Shown in pieces: positions 1 to 7,828 of a stretch of DNA of 64,000 nucleotides. The notes under the pieces were generated by a model, which saw only the letters and a list, made by a program, of their open reading frames with translations, was not told the DNA's origin and did not search any database. Source of the DNA: Pseudogemmobacter sp044142105 (lineage in GTDB: Bacteria; Pseudomonadota; Alphaproteobacteria; Rhodobacterales; Rhodobacteraceae); the NCBI RefSeq assembly GCF_044142105.1, contig NZ_JBGTYM010000008.1:1-64000 (forward strand), in the 5' to 3' direction. Position 1 is the first letter of the stretch. Each line of letters opens with the position of its first letter. A program made the translations under genes and the position numbers.

Positions 1-555
1 CAGTTGATCAACGGCCCGCCATGGCGTCACGCCGTTGCGGCCATTGCCCTCGTTCACGGCGCGGGGCGACAGGCGGATTTGCGCCGCCGTCCCCGAGCCA
101 TCAGCGTAATAGGTAAAGGCCGGAGCGAACGGCACGCCGGACGGCTGGAACGGCTTGTTCAGCGAGACGCGGGTAACTGCCGGGTTCGGCGCGCCAAGAA
201 CCATCGTCGGCACAGGCGCAGACACATCGGACGCCACGGTCCAGACGACGATCTGCTCCTCTGCGGAAGTGACCTGCGACGACCCCTGCCAGCGATAATG
301 CCCGACCCCGATGAAGGTCAGTTCCGCGAAGTTGCCAGAAGTCGGGATGCCGTTCGGATTGGCCGTGCGCGACGCCAGAAACCGCGTGCCAGCAGGCGGT
401 TCGGCGTAGATATCAACCTGCGGGCGCTTGCGGTTCGCGTCCTCGGGGCGCTCAATGACCGTCCATTGAGCATTGGTCAGCGCGAACGCACCCCCGCCAC
501 CCCGCTTCCGGCCAAAGCCGGAAGAGATGCCAGAGCGCCCGAAGATGCTACGCAT
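1..555 (-). CDS. Phage structural protein, partial (N-terminal 185 residues)
   Basis: This reading frame starts at ATG 555-553 inside the end of the preceding gene (ATGCGTAG overlap) and runs without a stop off the left edge. It begins MRSIFGRSGISSG and continues with Gly/Ser/Pro-rich, beta-rich sequence containing runs such as RWQGSSQV and AVNEGNGRNGV. I do not recognise the family. Its place just downstream of the lysis and small structural genes and its composition suggest a virion or tail-associated protein. The start is fixed by the overlap with the upstream gene, but there is no clear Shine-Dalgarno, so translational coupling is likely. Confidence 0.6.
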   Translation of the reverse strand, partial: MRSIFGRSGISSGFGRKRGGGGAFALTNAQWTVIERPEDANRKRPQVDIYAEPPAGTRFLASRTANPNGIPTSGNFAELTFIGVGHYRWQGSSQVTSAEEQIVVWTVASDVSAPVPTMVLGAPNPAVTRVSLNKPFQPSGVPFAPAFTYYADGSGTAAQIRLSPRAVNEGNGRNGVTPWRAVDQL

Positions 556-829
556 GGCTCACCATCACGCTCGAGCCGGTGTCGGACCAGCCCCAGAGGG
601 TTGCGGCGCCAGCAACACCGGGGGCGAAATCAGCCAGCGCGACGTTCATCTCGCCCCGCCCCGGGGGATAGTCGTAGCCGCTCGCCGTCCCGCTGGGCGC
701 CGCACCACTGGTCGCATTGACCCGAACCGGACCGGGCCCGTTCACAAGCCACGTCGCCGCGGTGATCGAGGCGCCCTGGGCGGAAAGCCGGGTCCACACG
801 CCCGGAGGAACTGGAACGATCTCGTGCAT
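548..829 (-). CDS. Small hypothetical phage protein
   Basis: The product is 93 residues, starting at ATG 829-827 behind a clear AGGAGG six bases upstream. It is Gly/Ala/Pro-rich with probable short beta strands (ATWLVNGPGPVRVNA near residue 23) and no signal peptide or membrane segment. The family is not recognised; small beta-rich proteins in this position are often virion accessory or fibre-associated proteins. It sits between the o-spanin gene, whose stop lies just upstream, and the partial structural gene that overlaps its 3' end by 8 nt. Confidence 0.65.
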   Translation of the reverse strand: MHEIVPVPPGVWTRLSAQGASITAATWLVNGPGPVRVNATSGAAPSGTASGYDYPPGRGEMNVALADFAPGVAGAATLWGWSDTGSSVMVSHA

Positions 830-838
830 CTCTGCCTC

Positions 839-1090
839 CTATTGCGGCGCCTGGGCCGGATTGATGATCTCGTCGATGGTCAGCAACTGGCCCACGCATT
901 GCAGGCGGCCGCGCTTTTCGGCCCAGGCCGCATCGACCCACGCGCCTTCGGTCGCGGGCTGCGGGCCGGTCCAACCGGCGGGCGGCTTGAGAAGATCGGC
1001 CGGTATCGGCGGGGGAGCCGCTGACACTGCCGGAACCTCACGGCCACAGCCGGCCAGCAGCAGCGCGCAGATGATCGGATAGCCTCGCAT
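839..1090 (-). CDS. Rz1-like outer-membrane spanin (o-spanin lipoprotein)
   Basis: The protein has 83 residues and starts at ATG 1090, inside the 3' part of the i-spanin gene in another frame. The N-terminus MRGYPIICALLLAGC is a lipoprotein signal with lipobox LAGC (Cys15), followed by a proline-rich stretch (APPPIPADLLKPP) typical of o-spanins. In the known system the lipoprotein pairs with the inner-membrane spanin across the periplasm and fuses the membranes in the last step of lysis. The assignment rests on lipobox, size, proline content and the overlapping Rz/Rz1 architecture, not on a sequence match. A longer in-frame start upstream is less likely because it would bury the signal. Confidence 0.82.
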   Translation of the reverse strand: MRGYPIICALLLAGCGREVPAVSAAPPPIPADLLKPPAGWTGPQPATEGAWVDAAWAEKRGRLQCVGQLLTIDEIINPAQAPQ

Positions 1091-1334
1091 CGCGTCCCTC
1101 CATGGATTGAAGTTCCCGGGCCATGTCTGCCCACTCGGCTTCCTGCGCCTCGAGGCGCTTGATATGCGCCCGATGGACACGGTTGGCCTCGGCAGCGGTG
1201 GCAAGGTCGGCCCGCGCCGTGTTCAGCTCGCGCGTGACAGCGGCGGCCTCAGCCTGAGCGTCGATCGCCTCGCCGCGCAGCCAGAGGGCCCAGGACAGCA
1301 GCGCCACGAAGGCTATGATGAGGGCGGCGCGCAT
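1038..1334 (-). CDS. Rz-like inner-membrane spanin (i-spanin)
   Basis: The product is 98 residues from ATG 1334, which overlaps the endolysin stop as TAATG. It has one N-terminal membrane anchor (MRAALIIAFVALLSWALWL) and then a long Ala/Glu/Arg-rich helix predicted to be coiled coil (about residues 25-85, with EAEWADMARELQSMEG), the classic i-spanin layout. Its 3' part contains the start of the o-spanin gene in a different frame. It is the third gene of the lysis cassette. A longer in-frame start exists at 1451, but it would put a charged extension before the anchor and lie deep inside the endolysin gene. Confidence 0.82.
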   Translation of the reverse strand: MRAALIIAFVALLSWALWLRGEAIDAQAEAAAVTRELNTARADLATAAEANRVHRAHIKRLEAQEAEWADMARELQSMEGRDARLSDHLRAAAGRLWP

Positions 1335-1864
1335 TACCTTGCGGCCCAAATCAGCGCTTGGGTGCGCACCTCTTCGACGCGCCGTGTCCAGCCCTTGCCG
1401 AAGGTGGCCCATATTTTCAGCCCCTTCAGGAACCGCAGGCGGCTGTTGCACAGCGTCTCGACAAGGGTGGACGGATCATGCCGTGCCACCGCCGCCAGGG
1501 TCTTGGGGCCGATGTCCCCATCCGCCGCCACGCCAACGATGCGCTGCAAATGCTCTGCGGCACGCGACGGGCCGCTGTTCACCGCGAAATCGAAGACCGC
1601 ATAGTCCAGGCCCGCTGGCAGCAGATCGCCTCGGACAGCATCCCAGTAGAACACGCGGTAGATCCGTTCGAGGTGTTCAAGCCGCAGTGCCTTAAGGTCG
1701 ACCACGTCGACATCACCGTCGCCATCCACGTCGATGCCCAACCGCTTCAGGGTGCCGATGGTCACGCCCTTGTTCGTCGCGCCGCCCGGGTCGGCGGGGT
1801 GATCGACGAAGCCGCCCTCGTGAACCAGGACCTTGGGCAAGGCCAGCGCATAGGTGCCCTTCAT
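1334..1864 (-). CDS. Endolysin, GH108-type muramidase with peptidoglycan-binding domain
   Basis: This protein has 176 residues. The N-terminus shows the GH108 signature: HEGGF with the presumed catalytic Glu16, then DPGGATNKGVTI at about residues 25-36. The C-terminal half fits the predicted peptidoglycan-binding domain usually fused to this family. GH108 enzymes cut the MurNAc-GlcNAc bond of peptidoglycan. There is no signal peptide, so release should depend on the holin encoded just upstream. The start overlaps the holin stop by four bases (ATGA at 1861-1864) and the stop overlaps the i-spanin start by one base. Internal residues 47-60 (DVDGDGDVDVVDLK) look like a calcium-binding-type Asp-rich loop. 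Confidence 0.92.
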   Translation of the reverse strand: MKGTYALALPKVLVHEGGFVDHPADPGGATNKGVTIGTLKRLGIDVDGDGDVDVVDLKALRLEHLERIYRVFYWDAVRGDLLPAGLDYAVFDFAVNSGPSRAAEHLQRIVGVAADGDIGPKTLAAVARHDPSTLVETLCNSRLRFLKGLKIWATFGKGWTRRVEEVRTQALIWAAR

Positions 1865-2280
1865 TGGTCATTCTCCCTGTCGGATTTGCTGCCGGGCAGG
1901 ATGCGGTCGATAAGCCGGTCTGCGATCGTGTCGGTGCGTGCCTCGATCAGGCCCGCCAGGCGCATGACAAAGCGGGTCAGGCGGCGGCTGAAAAAGCCGG
2001 TGGCCATCATCACCACCTGCACGGGCGGGGTCAGGGTGAACCAGCCATCGGGCCAGCGCGACCAGACCAGGGCGGCGAGGTGCGAGGCGAGGAAGGCGCC
2101 CAGCATCACGGCCCACAGCTCGCGCCGGTCCTGCTCGGGGTCCATGTGCCGGGCAAAGCTGGCCCCGGCCAGCGCCAGGAACAGCCCGCCCAGCCATTCA
2201 TGCGGGGCGAAGGTGATGCCCAACCCGGCGAACAACAGGGTCAACCAGTCGCGCGAGATGTCGGCCGCCGCGTCTTTCAT
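1861..2280 (-). CDS. Putative holin / phage membrane protein
   Basis: The product is 139 residues with three to four hydrophobic segments (about residues 13-45, 56-74 and 85-112) and a highly charged C-terminal tail (GSKSDRENDQ). That profile and its place directly upstream of the endolysin, with an ATGA overlap, argue for a holin, which forms inner-membrane holes and times lysis. The start ATG 2280 has a good GGAGG behind it. The family itself is not recognised, so the role comes from context and topology. Confidence 0.65.
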   Translation of the reverse strand: MKDAAADISRDWLTLLFAGLGITFAPHEWLGGLFLALAGASFARHMDPEQDRRELWAVMLGAFLASHLAALVWSRWPDGWFTLTPPVQVVMMATGFFSRRLTRFVMRLAGLIEARTDTIADRLIDRILPGSKSDRENDQ

Positions 2281-2281
2281 G

Positions 2282-2686
2282 TCAGGCCTCCGACGGATCA
2301 GGGACCGCGACAGGCACGATCGTCATGCGCCCCTGCGCCAGGGCGATGCAGATGGCCCGCCACGCGGTGGCCCGATCGTGCATAGCGCCGGGGATCGGGG
2401 CCGAATTGAAGATATCGAGGCCGATTGCCCCGAAGCTGACCGGATCGAGCGATGGGCGCATCATCTGCCCCGGAAAGGCAGCGGCTGGCGTGGCGGCCTG
2501 CTGCGGCGTCTCCTTTCGCGGCGATCCCTTGCCCTTGGCCGGCATCGCCGATTTCAGGGGCGCTTCCGGCGCGATGGCCAGCGGCGCGGATTGATCGGCC
2601 GAGGCGGCCGCCGCTGCAGCGGCCCGGCGTTGGCGGTCACGCTCGGCCATCTGGGCGGCGCTGGCAGGTTTGGTCTTTCTTGACAT
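2282..2686 (-). CDS. Hypothetical phage protein
   Basis: The protein has 134 residues. The N-terminal third is low-complexity Ala/Gln/Arg (AERDRQRRAAAAAAASADQ), a Pro/Lys-rich linker follows, and the compact C-terminal part (about 75-134) contains RATAWRAICIALAQGRMTI. No known domain is recognised. It lies between tail fibre A and the holin with 1-2 base spacing, so it is probably co-transcribed with late genes. It could be a fibre assembly or lysis accessory factor, but nothing in the sequence proves this. Confidence 0.65.
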   Translation of the reverse strand: MSRKTKPASAAQMAERDRQRRAAAAAAASADQSAPLAIAPEAPLKSAMPAKGKGSPRKETPQQAATPAAAFPGQMMRPSLDPVSFGAIGLDIFNSAPIPGAMHDRATAWRAICIALAQGRMTIVPVAVPDPSEA

Positions 2687-2688
2687 TG

Positions 2689-4335
2689 TCAGGCTCCGCT
2701 TCCGAAGTTTTTAAGGGCGGTACTGATCGCGTTTGCGAGGGCAATTGCTGTCGCAAGATCAGTCGCGTTGGCTGGCAAGGACGCCTTTGCGACCGGGGTG
2801 TTGCCATTCACGGCAGTGCGCGCGACGCCGCCCGTCGCATCGGCCGAGATAACGCGGGTTGCGAAGTTGTTCGCGTAGACGGCAAAATCATCATCGGCGT
2901 TGCCGGTCGATAGCGCGAGGCTGCCGCCGGTGGTCGACAGTTGCGCGCCGCCCGTGCCCCAAGAAAATCCCTGCCCCGCGGCCAAGCGGAAAGCCGTGGT
3001 GAACGCGCCGGCCGAGAGGTTGATGCCCCGCGTCGCCGCGCCCGTGATCGCGAAGGCGTCGGTCAGGGTGCCCGCGATGACGATGCCGTTGGTGTGGTAG
3101 CCGTCCATATAGAGGCCATGGCCCGGGGCATTGCCAAGGACCGACCCGCCGCGCATGTGGAACCCCATGCCACCTGCCACGATGGAGTCGACCGACGTAA
3201 TCCAGCCGGTGTGCCATTTGTGGCCCCAGATCGACTGGTGCACGGCGGCGCCGAAGGTGCCGTGATAGATGGAGGCCGGCGGTGCCATGCCATCGGCGGG
3301 GAGAACGTCGGGCACGATCTGGATACCGACCGTCCAGCGCGGCTGGGCGCCATAGTCGCTCTGGAAGCCAAGTTCGCCCCATCGGTTGCCCGCATTGACC
3401 TCGAAGCCAACGGCCGGTCCAGCGGTCCAGACATGGCCCACAATGGAGCTGTTCGGGCTGTTGGCGCCGATCCAGCCGCCAAAGATCGTGCCGCCGGTCT
3501 GGTTTGCAGCACTGCCCCAGGCTGAGATGACGCTGTCAAGTTCGCCGCTCGGCAGCACATCGTCGACGGACAGTTGCAACAGCGCCAGGCCATAGGTTCC
3601 CCAGCCGCCAGTGCGGTGGACGACATGCGCAATCGGGCCAGCGTAGAGCGAGCCGTCAACGCTGGGCCATTTCGGGGGTGCCCAGGTATTGACGGCGGAC
3701 CAAGCCCGCACCCATGCCCCGCTTGCACCGCTCGTATCAATGGTCGGTGCGACGTAACGGGGATCCCCGGCGGCGATGCGCGCCGAGTAATTCTCGTCCT
3801 GCCAGACATAGGGAACTGGCGCCAAGTCATGGGCATAGCCCGCGCCATATTGCGTAAAACTAAGCGCAGAGAGCGCCGCCGCACTGACGACATTGCGCCA
3901 GTTGATCGAATCCGCCGCCGCCTCGGCCCGGTCAGCATCCGCCTCGACCTGGGCGACATAATCGACGATCGCTGGCATGTAGCCTGCGGGAATCTTGCCC
4001 CAGTTGCCGGCATACGCGGCACGCGGGTTGTCCACGAGCGCGATCAGATAGTCATCGACGATGAAGCTTACGCCTCCGACCGTACCTGCGGTCGAAACCC
4101 GCCATGTGTCCCTGGCGCGAATCTTGCCGAGATCGGGCCGCGTCGTCGGGAAAGCACCAGCTGCAATCCAGTCGCCGACATAGTTGAAGCCGCTCGACAG
4201 CGCGGCATTGATGCCCTCGGCCAGATCATCGAGGGACGTGTCAAGGTCAGAGCGCTTGATCTCGTTCGCTTCCTCGAACTGGTCGACGAACTGCCAGACC
4301 CGCTCGAATTGGCCTGTTTCCGAATTGTAGGGCAT
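2689..4335 (-). CDS. Tail fibre / receptor-binding protein A
   Basis: The product is 548 residues. Residues 1-45 (MPYNSETGQFERVWQFVDQF, then an acidic IKRSDLD...LDDLAEGINAAL stretch) match the N-terminus of the neighbouring fibre gene and probably form the virion anchor. The middle and C-terminal parts are Gly/Ala/Ser/Thr-rich beta-strand sequence (for example GNAPGHGLYMDGYHTNG near 395) with no recognised enzymatic motif. The pattern is that of a trimeric podoviral tail fibre or spike. It lies just upstream of the lysis cassette. Specificity and any depolymerase activity cannot be judged from the sequence. Confidence 0.75.
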   Translation of the reverse strand: MPYNSETGQFERVWQFVDQFEEANEIKRSDLDTSLDDLAEGINAALSSGFNYVGDWIAAGAFPTTRPDLGKIRARDTWRVSTAGTVGGVSFIVDDYLIALVDNPRAAYAGNWGKIPAGYMPAIVDYVAQVEADADRAEAAADSINWRNVVSAAALSALSFTQYGAGYAHDLAPVPYVWQDENYSARIAAGDPRYVAPTIDTSGASGAWVRAWSAVNTWAPPKWPSVDGSLYAGPIAHVVHRTGGWGTYGLALLQLSVDDVLPSGELDSVISAWGSAANQTGGTIFGGWIGANSPNSSIVGHVWTAGPAVGFEVNAGNRWGELGFQSDYGAQPRWTVGIQIVPDVLPADGMAPPASIYHGTFGAAVHQSIWGHKWHTGWITSVDSIVAGGMGFHMRGGSVLGNAPGHGLYMDGYHTNGIVIAGTLTDAFAITGAATRGINLSAGAFTTAFRLAAGQGFSWGTGGAQLSTTGGSLALSTGNADDDFAVYANNFATRVISADATGGVARTAVNGNTPVAKASLPANATDLATAIALANAISTALKNFGSGA

Positions 4336-4407
4336 CGGCGTCGTGCTCCACCTGCTTGTGCGGAGACCCTAGCCTTGCCTGCCGCCGACGTGCGGCGAGG
4401 GTGATTG

Positions 4408-5433
4408 TCAGGAGATGCGCTCGATCTCGACAACCAAGCCGATCTCGTCGCCGAAGCCGGCGGCATCGCACTGCAGGACGCCCGACCCGCTCGCCTGACC
4501 CTGAATTGTCACCTCGGCACCAGCCGCAACAGAGGCCAGGGTGGTGACCGAGAGCGTCATGGGAGTCGCAGTCGACGAATTCGTCACCTGTCCCAGATCG
4601 AGAACGGACAGCGTCGTCACGTTGTAGATGCGGAGCTGCACCTGCCGCCCGCCACCTGAGCCGTTATAGGCCACCAGCGTCGCCTTGATCCGGTACTTGC
4701 CCGCCTCGGAAAACACGATTTTGTTGGAGGAAAGACTGACCCCGATATCGTCATGCTTTTCGGTGTTCAGGTCGAGCGTGCCCCAAGACGTCGGCACCGC
4801 AGGTCCATCCACGCCCGAAGCGGTCTGCGCAACAAGGATCGCGAAACGCGGTGCCGGATAGGCCCAGACCCCATCGCCCCGCAAGAAATTCCCTCCCCCT
4901 GGTGTGCCGTTCGCCAGAATCTTGCCGACAGGCACATCCTTGACCGCAAAGACCAGGTTGGCATCGCTCCCGTCGGGATCGTTGATCTCGATGCCAACCC
5001 CCGCGTTGAGAAGCCGCGTCACGATCGTGGCCGCGTCCTTGCGAACGACAAAGCCCGGCAAGCCGGTCGTCAGCTTTTCCTGAACCTCGAGCGCAGTCTG
5101 AGAATATTCCTCGGCCTGCGCTGCGGACGCGGCTGCGCTGTTTGCGCTGCCTGAAGCCGCCGCTGCATAGGGGGCCGCAGCCGTCACGGCCGCTGCGGCA
5201 CCGGCTGTTGCCCCAGCCGCAGCGCCCGCCGTCGCTGCCCCGGCAGCATAGGCCTGCGCCTGCGCCGCCGCATTCTCGGCATCGGCCAACGTTCCCAGGG
5301 CGGCATTCACCGCTGGAACGAAATCATCCAGCGCGTCGTCGAGGTCAGAACGCTTGATCGCGCCGTCAATGTCGAACTGGTCGATGAATTTCCAGACGCG
5401 GGTGAAAATGCCGGAGATGGGGTTGTAGGGCAT
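4408..5433 (-). CDS. Tail fibre / receptor-binding protein B, C1q/TNF-like tip
   Basis: The protein has 341 residues. The start is set at ATG 5433 because it then begins MPYNPISGIFTRVWKFIDQF, matching fibre A; a TTG 27 bases upstream is an alternative. The anchor (1-45) is followed by an Ala/Gly-rich collagen- or coil-like shaft (about 48-100) and a C-terminal beta domain (about 205-341, with FSEAGKYRIKATLVAYNGSG) resembling C1q/TNF-like jelly-roll tips. It is probably a second adhesin using the same attachment site as fibre A. The shared anchor is seen directly; the jelly-roll reading is inferred from the pattern. Confidence 0.74.
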   Translation of the reverse strand: MPYNPISGIFTRVWKFIDQFDIDGAIKRSDLDDALDDFVPAVNAALGTLADAENAAAQAQAYAAGAATAGAAAGATAGAAAAVTAAAPYAAAASGSANSAAASAAQAEEYSQTALEVQEKLTTGLPGFVVRKDAATIVTRLLNAGVGIEINDPDGSDANLVFAVKDVPVGKILANGTPGGGNFLRGDGVWAYPAPRFAILVAQTASGVDGPAVPTSWGTLDLNTEKHDDIGVSLSSNKIVFSEAGKYRIKATLVAYNGSGGGRQVQLRIYNVTTLSVLDLGQVTNSSTATPMTLSVTTLASVAAGAEVTIQGQASGSGVLQCDAAGFGDEIGLVVEIERIS

Positions 5434-5460
5434 GTGGACCGCCTGGCTCATGATGGACAA

Positions 5461-5480
5461 CCGGGGGCCCTAGCCCCCGG
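5461..5480 (-). other. Intercistronic hairpin between two structural genes
   Basis: A perfect 8-bp stem with a 4-nt loop (CCGGGGGC, CCTA, GCCCCCGG) lies in the 69-base gap between the 297-residue structural gene and fibre B. There is no U-tract on either strand, so it may be an RNA-stability or attenuation element rather than a strong terminator. Confidence 0.5.
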
Positions 5481-5502
5481 TCATTTGGTCTTCGGTCAGC
5501 GA

Positions 5503-6396
5503 TCAGCCCGCGTACTGGGCGCCGCCCTTATAGGTCGGGGCGCGCGAGGCGATGATCAGCTCATAGCGGCGCGCGCCGTTCGGGGCCGAGTTCGGGGCAT
5601 AGGTGCCGCGAATGTCGCCCGTGGTCGCCGTCGGCGTGTTGGCATCGGCGGCCGCGATGGTCCCGGCGGTCGCCCCGACCCCGTCCTGAATTTCCTTCAA
5701 CACGTCGCCGGCATCGGGCAGCACGACCGGCAGACCCAGAACGGTGCCATTGCCGACGGTCAGGCCGGTGACATCGGCAGAGACCGAGATGCCAGTGACA
5801 GTTTTGAAGGCCTTCTTGCCGGTGAACGAGGTGCCGGAGGCCGAGGACTCGCGCAGCACATTGCCATACTCGTCGGTGCCGGTGACGGTCAGCACAGCGG
5901 TGCCGGTCCACGCCGCGACGACATTCCGGGGCGTGGCGAAGGTTGCGACGCCGTTCGCCGCAAGGGTGCCGTTGATGCCGGTGCCCAAGCCACCAAGAGC
6001 CGTCGCGGCCTGCGAGGCGCAGACGGCGGTCGAGACAGCGGTCGACGGGACGCCCAGGTTGATCTTGACCATATCAGCGAGGCTCATCTTGTCCGCGTTC
6101 GCGACATCGGGAACGACCGGGAACTCGCCAACGGTGTCCGCACGATCAAGGTGCAGATACAGGGGCGTGCCCGCGGCAAATTGCGCGGCAACCAGAGTGA
6201 TGCTGATGGTCGAGGCACCAGGCGTCACGTTGAAGTCGCCGGATTTCGCGAAAAGCGTCCGGCCCTGGTTCGAAACGATCATGTGATCGGTGCCGCCCAG
6301 AATGTCCTCGGGCTGGATGCCGTTCGGATAAGGGACGGTGAAGGTGCCCGCGGCCGCAAGAAGCGTGTGGGCGATGATCAGGTGTTTTGTCGACAT
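5503..6396 (-). CDS. Phage structural protein, Ig/beta-rich, family not recognised
   Basis: The product is 297 residues. The N-terminus (MSTKHLIIAHTLLAAAGTFTVPYPNG) includes a hydrophobic stretch but more likely begins a beta domain than a signal peptide. The body is rich in short strands; residues about 165-205 (AVLTVTGTDEYGNVLRES) resemble an Ig-like fold. Its composition and its place before two tail fibre genes suggest a decoration, fibre-base or other virion protein. It is not obviously a major capsid protein. The start ATG 6396 follows a 180-base gap with no other gene, so a late promoter may lie there. Confidence 0.65.
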   Translation of the reverse strand: MSTKHLIIAHTLLAAAGTFTVPYPNGIQPEDILGGTDHMIVSNQGRTLFAKSGDFNVTPGASTISITLVAAQFAAGTPLYLHLDRADTVGEFPVVPDVANADKMSLADMVKINLGVPSTAVSTAVCASQAATALGGLGTGINGTLAANGVATFATPRNVVAAWTGTAVLTVTGTDEYGNVLRESSASGTSFTGKKAFKTVTGISVSADVTGLTVGNGTVLGLPVVLPDAGDVLKEIQDGVGATAGTIAAADANTPTATTGDIRGTYAPNSAPNGARRYELIIASRAPTYKGGAQYAG

Positions 6397-6575
6397 GGTC
6401 TCTGTTCCCGTGCTGGTTGGCGCGGGCGCGGCCCGCTCGCAGCGGGACTATGGCAGAGGCCTCAGGGAAGGTGCGGCGAGGGTGGCGGAGCGGCCAGGTC
6501 GAGCGGTTCTACTGACTTGACCGTCGCGCTTTCGCGCGGAATGGTCGAGCCGCATACACAGGGATTGGACGGTCG

Positions 6576-6794
6576 ATGCGAGTCTGGATCTTCAGCGGCG
6601 GCGATGGCTACAAGGCCATCAGCGCGCGCAGCACGCCTGATCACCTGCCAAAGATCAGCGAGGACTGGGACTGGGAAGACCCGATTCCGTTAGATCACAG
6701 CGAACCCGCGGACTTGGCTCTGCTGGAGCGCGAAGGGTATATCCTGATCAGGGGTCAGGACGCCGAGAGCGCAAAAGACGCATTCGGTCGATGA
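6576..6794 (+). CDS. Small hypothetical protein on the opposite strand
   Basis: The frame encodes 72 residues beginning MRVWIFSGGDGYKAISA. It is acidic (DWDWEDPIPLDHSEPADL), with no cysteines and no membrane segment. The protein reads naturally, but there is only a weak ribosome site (GGACGG) and no homologue I recognise. It lies alone on the plus strand between leftward genes, a typical moron position. It might also be a chance frame. Confidence 0.45.
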   Translation: MRVWIFSGGDGYKAISARSTPDHLPKISEDWDWEDPIPLDHSEPADLALLEREGYILIRGQDAESAKDAFGR

Positions 6795-6801
6795 GAGCAA
6801 A

Positions 6802-7539
6802 TCACGGCCTGACTTCCGGCCCAGCGATCTTACCCTCGGCAATCAAAGCCAGCTCAATCACGCGGGCATAATTTATACCCTCAGTGCCGCTGGATGCCAA
6901 ATGCATAAGAACCGCACGCCAGACCGGCTCACCGATTTTCGACTCTCGAATGACTTCGAGAGGGGCAACCTTCGCCTCTCGAGCGATTGCTGCAATATCA
7001 GGCGTAGCACCAATCACTTGCACCGACAGAAGATTGGGGAATGGGCCCAAATCCGGTTCAAACCTCCCTGTTGACTTGTCGGCGCCTCTCCGAACTACGC
7101 GTGAACCTTTTCCCGGATTGGCGAGCGGAGCGGCAGCGCGCACGGCGGCGGCAGCCGCGACAGGTGCGACCCGAAAAGCAGCGACCCTCATCTCTTCCTT
7201 TTTGCCCCCTGAAGGCGCTGCTGCCGGCCGATCTTCATCATCGTCGGCAAAAGATGCTGCTATCGGAGGGAGCCACGTCTCACTGTCGCCTTCAGGTGCG
7301 TTGCGGATCGAACGTACGAAAGTGACCTCGTCGCGGGACGTTGACTTGACCTTTGACCTCGCGGAGCGATCCAAAAAAGAGCTGACGCGCACTCGCCCGC
7401 CGTCCCGATCAGCTACCGTTTGTCTGCGTCTCAACTCATCTCGCGTGCGCTGAACCGCCCGAGAATTCCTGACACTCGCCGTGTACGCGATCCCGACAAT
7501 CAGGATCGGGATAACGATGTACACAATGATGTAGAGCAT
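6802..7539 (-). CDS. Membrane-anchored hypothetical protein
   Basis: The product is 245 residues: an N-terminal membrane anchor (MLYIIVYIVIPILIVGIAYTA), a basic region (RTRDELRRRQ), a long disordered Ala/Asp/Pro-rich linker and a compact Ile/Ala/Glu-rich C-terminal domain (about 165-245). The topology suggests one transmembrane helix with a cytoplasmic body. No family is recognised. It is followed upstream by another small membrane protein gene (7554-7811) and an Arc-like gene, suggesting a leftward accessory operon in the immI-like zone, where phages often keep exclusion genes. Confidence 0.6.
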   Translation of the reverse strand: MLYIIVYIVIPILIVGIAYTASVRNSRAVQRTRDELRRRQTVADRDGGRVRVSSFLDRSARSKVKSTSRDEVTFVRSIRNAPEGDSETWLPPIAASFADDDEDRPAAAPSGGKKEEMRVAAFRVAPVAAAAAVRAAAPLANPGKGSRVVRRGADKSTGRFEPDLGPFPNLLSVQVIGATPDIAAIAREAKVAPLEVIRESKIGEPVWRAVLMHLASSGTEGINYARVIELALIAEGKIAGPEVRP

Positions 7540-7553
7540 CGGACCCTCCGGCG

Positions 7554-7811
7554 TCAGGACTCGTCATCAACAATCAGGTTGCCGAGCTGGTGCAGACCAA
7601 GGGAATATAGGACGAACCCCGCGATAACCCAAAGGATCAGGCCGAAACCCACCCGGGCCACACCCAGCTCGCTCATGTCCCGGGCCACGTCGAGCAGTTG
7701 CGCGAAGATCGGCGTCGCAAAACCAGCCGCGAAGCACGCGACCGAACACTGCTGAAGCGCCGCAGACAGGTAGCGCGTCTTCTCGTTCTGTATCTCCGCA
7801 ATACCCATCAC
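7554..7811 (-). CDS. Small two-helix membrane protein
   Basis: The product is 85 residues with two hydrophobic segments (about 20-40, SVACFAAGFATPIFAQLL, and 52-72, VGFGLILWVIAGFVLYSL) and a short acidic C-terminus. The family is unknown. It is 17 bases downstream of the Arc-like gene and 14 bases upstream of the 245-residue anchored protein, so the three are probably co-transcribed. It might be a superinfection-exclusion or membrane-signalling factor; this is inference from position only. Confidence 0.6.
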   Translation of the reverse strand: MMGIAEIQNEKTRYLSAALQQCSVACFAAGFATPIFAQLLDVARDMSELGVARVGFGLILWVIAGFVLYSLGLHQLGNLIVDDES

Positions 7812-7828
7812 AGCCCGCCTCTGCTACC

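Noticed and set aside
5503..6396. The 297-residue protein as major capsid protein
   Set aside because: Ig-like, strand-rich pattern and a position next to tail fibres do not fit an HK97-type coat; left as structural, unassigned.
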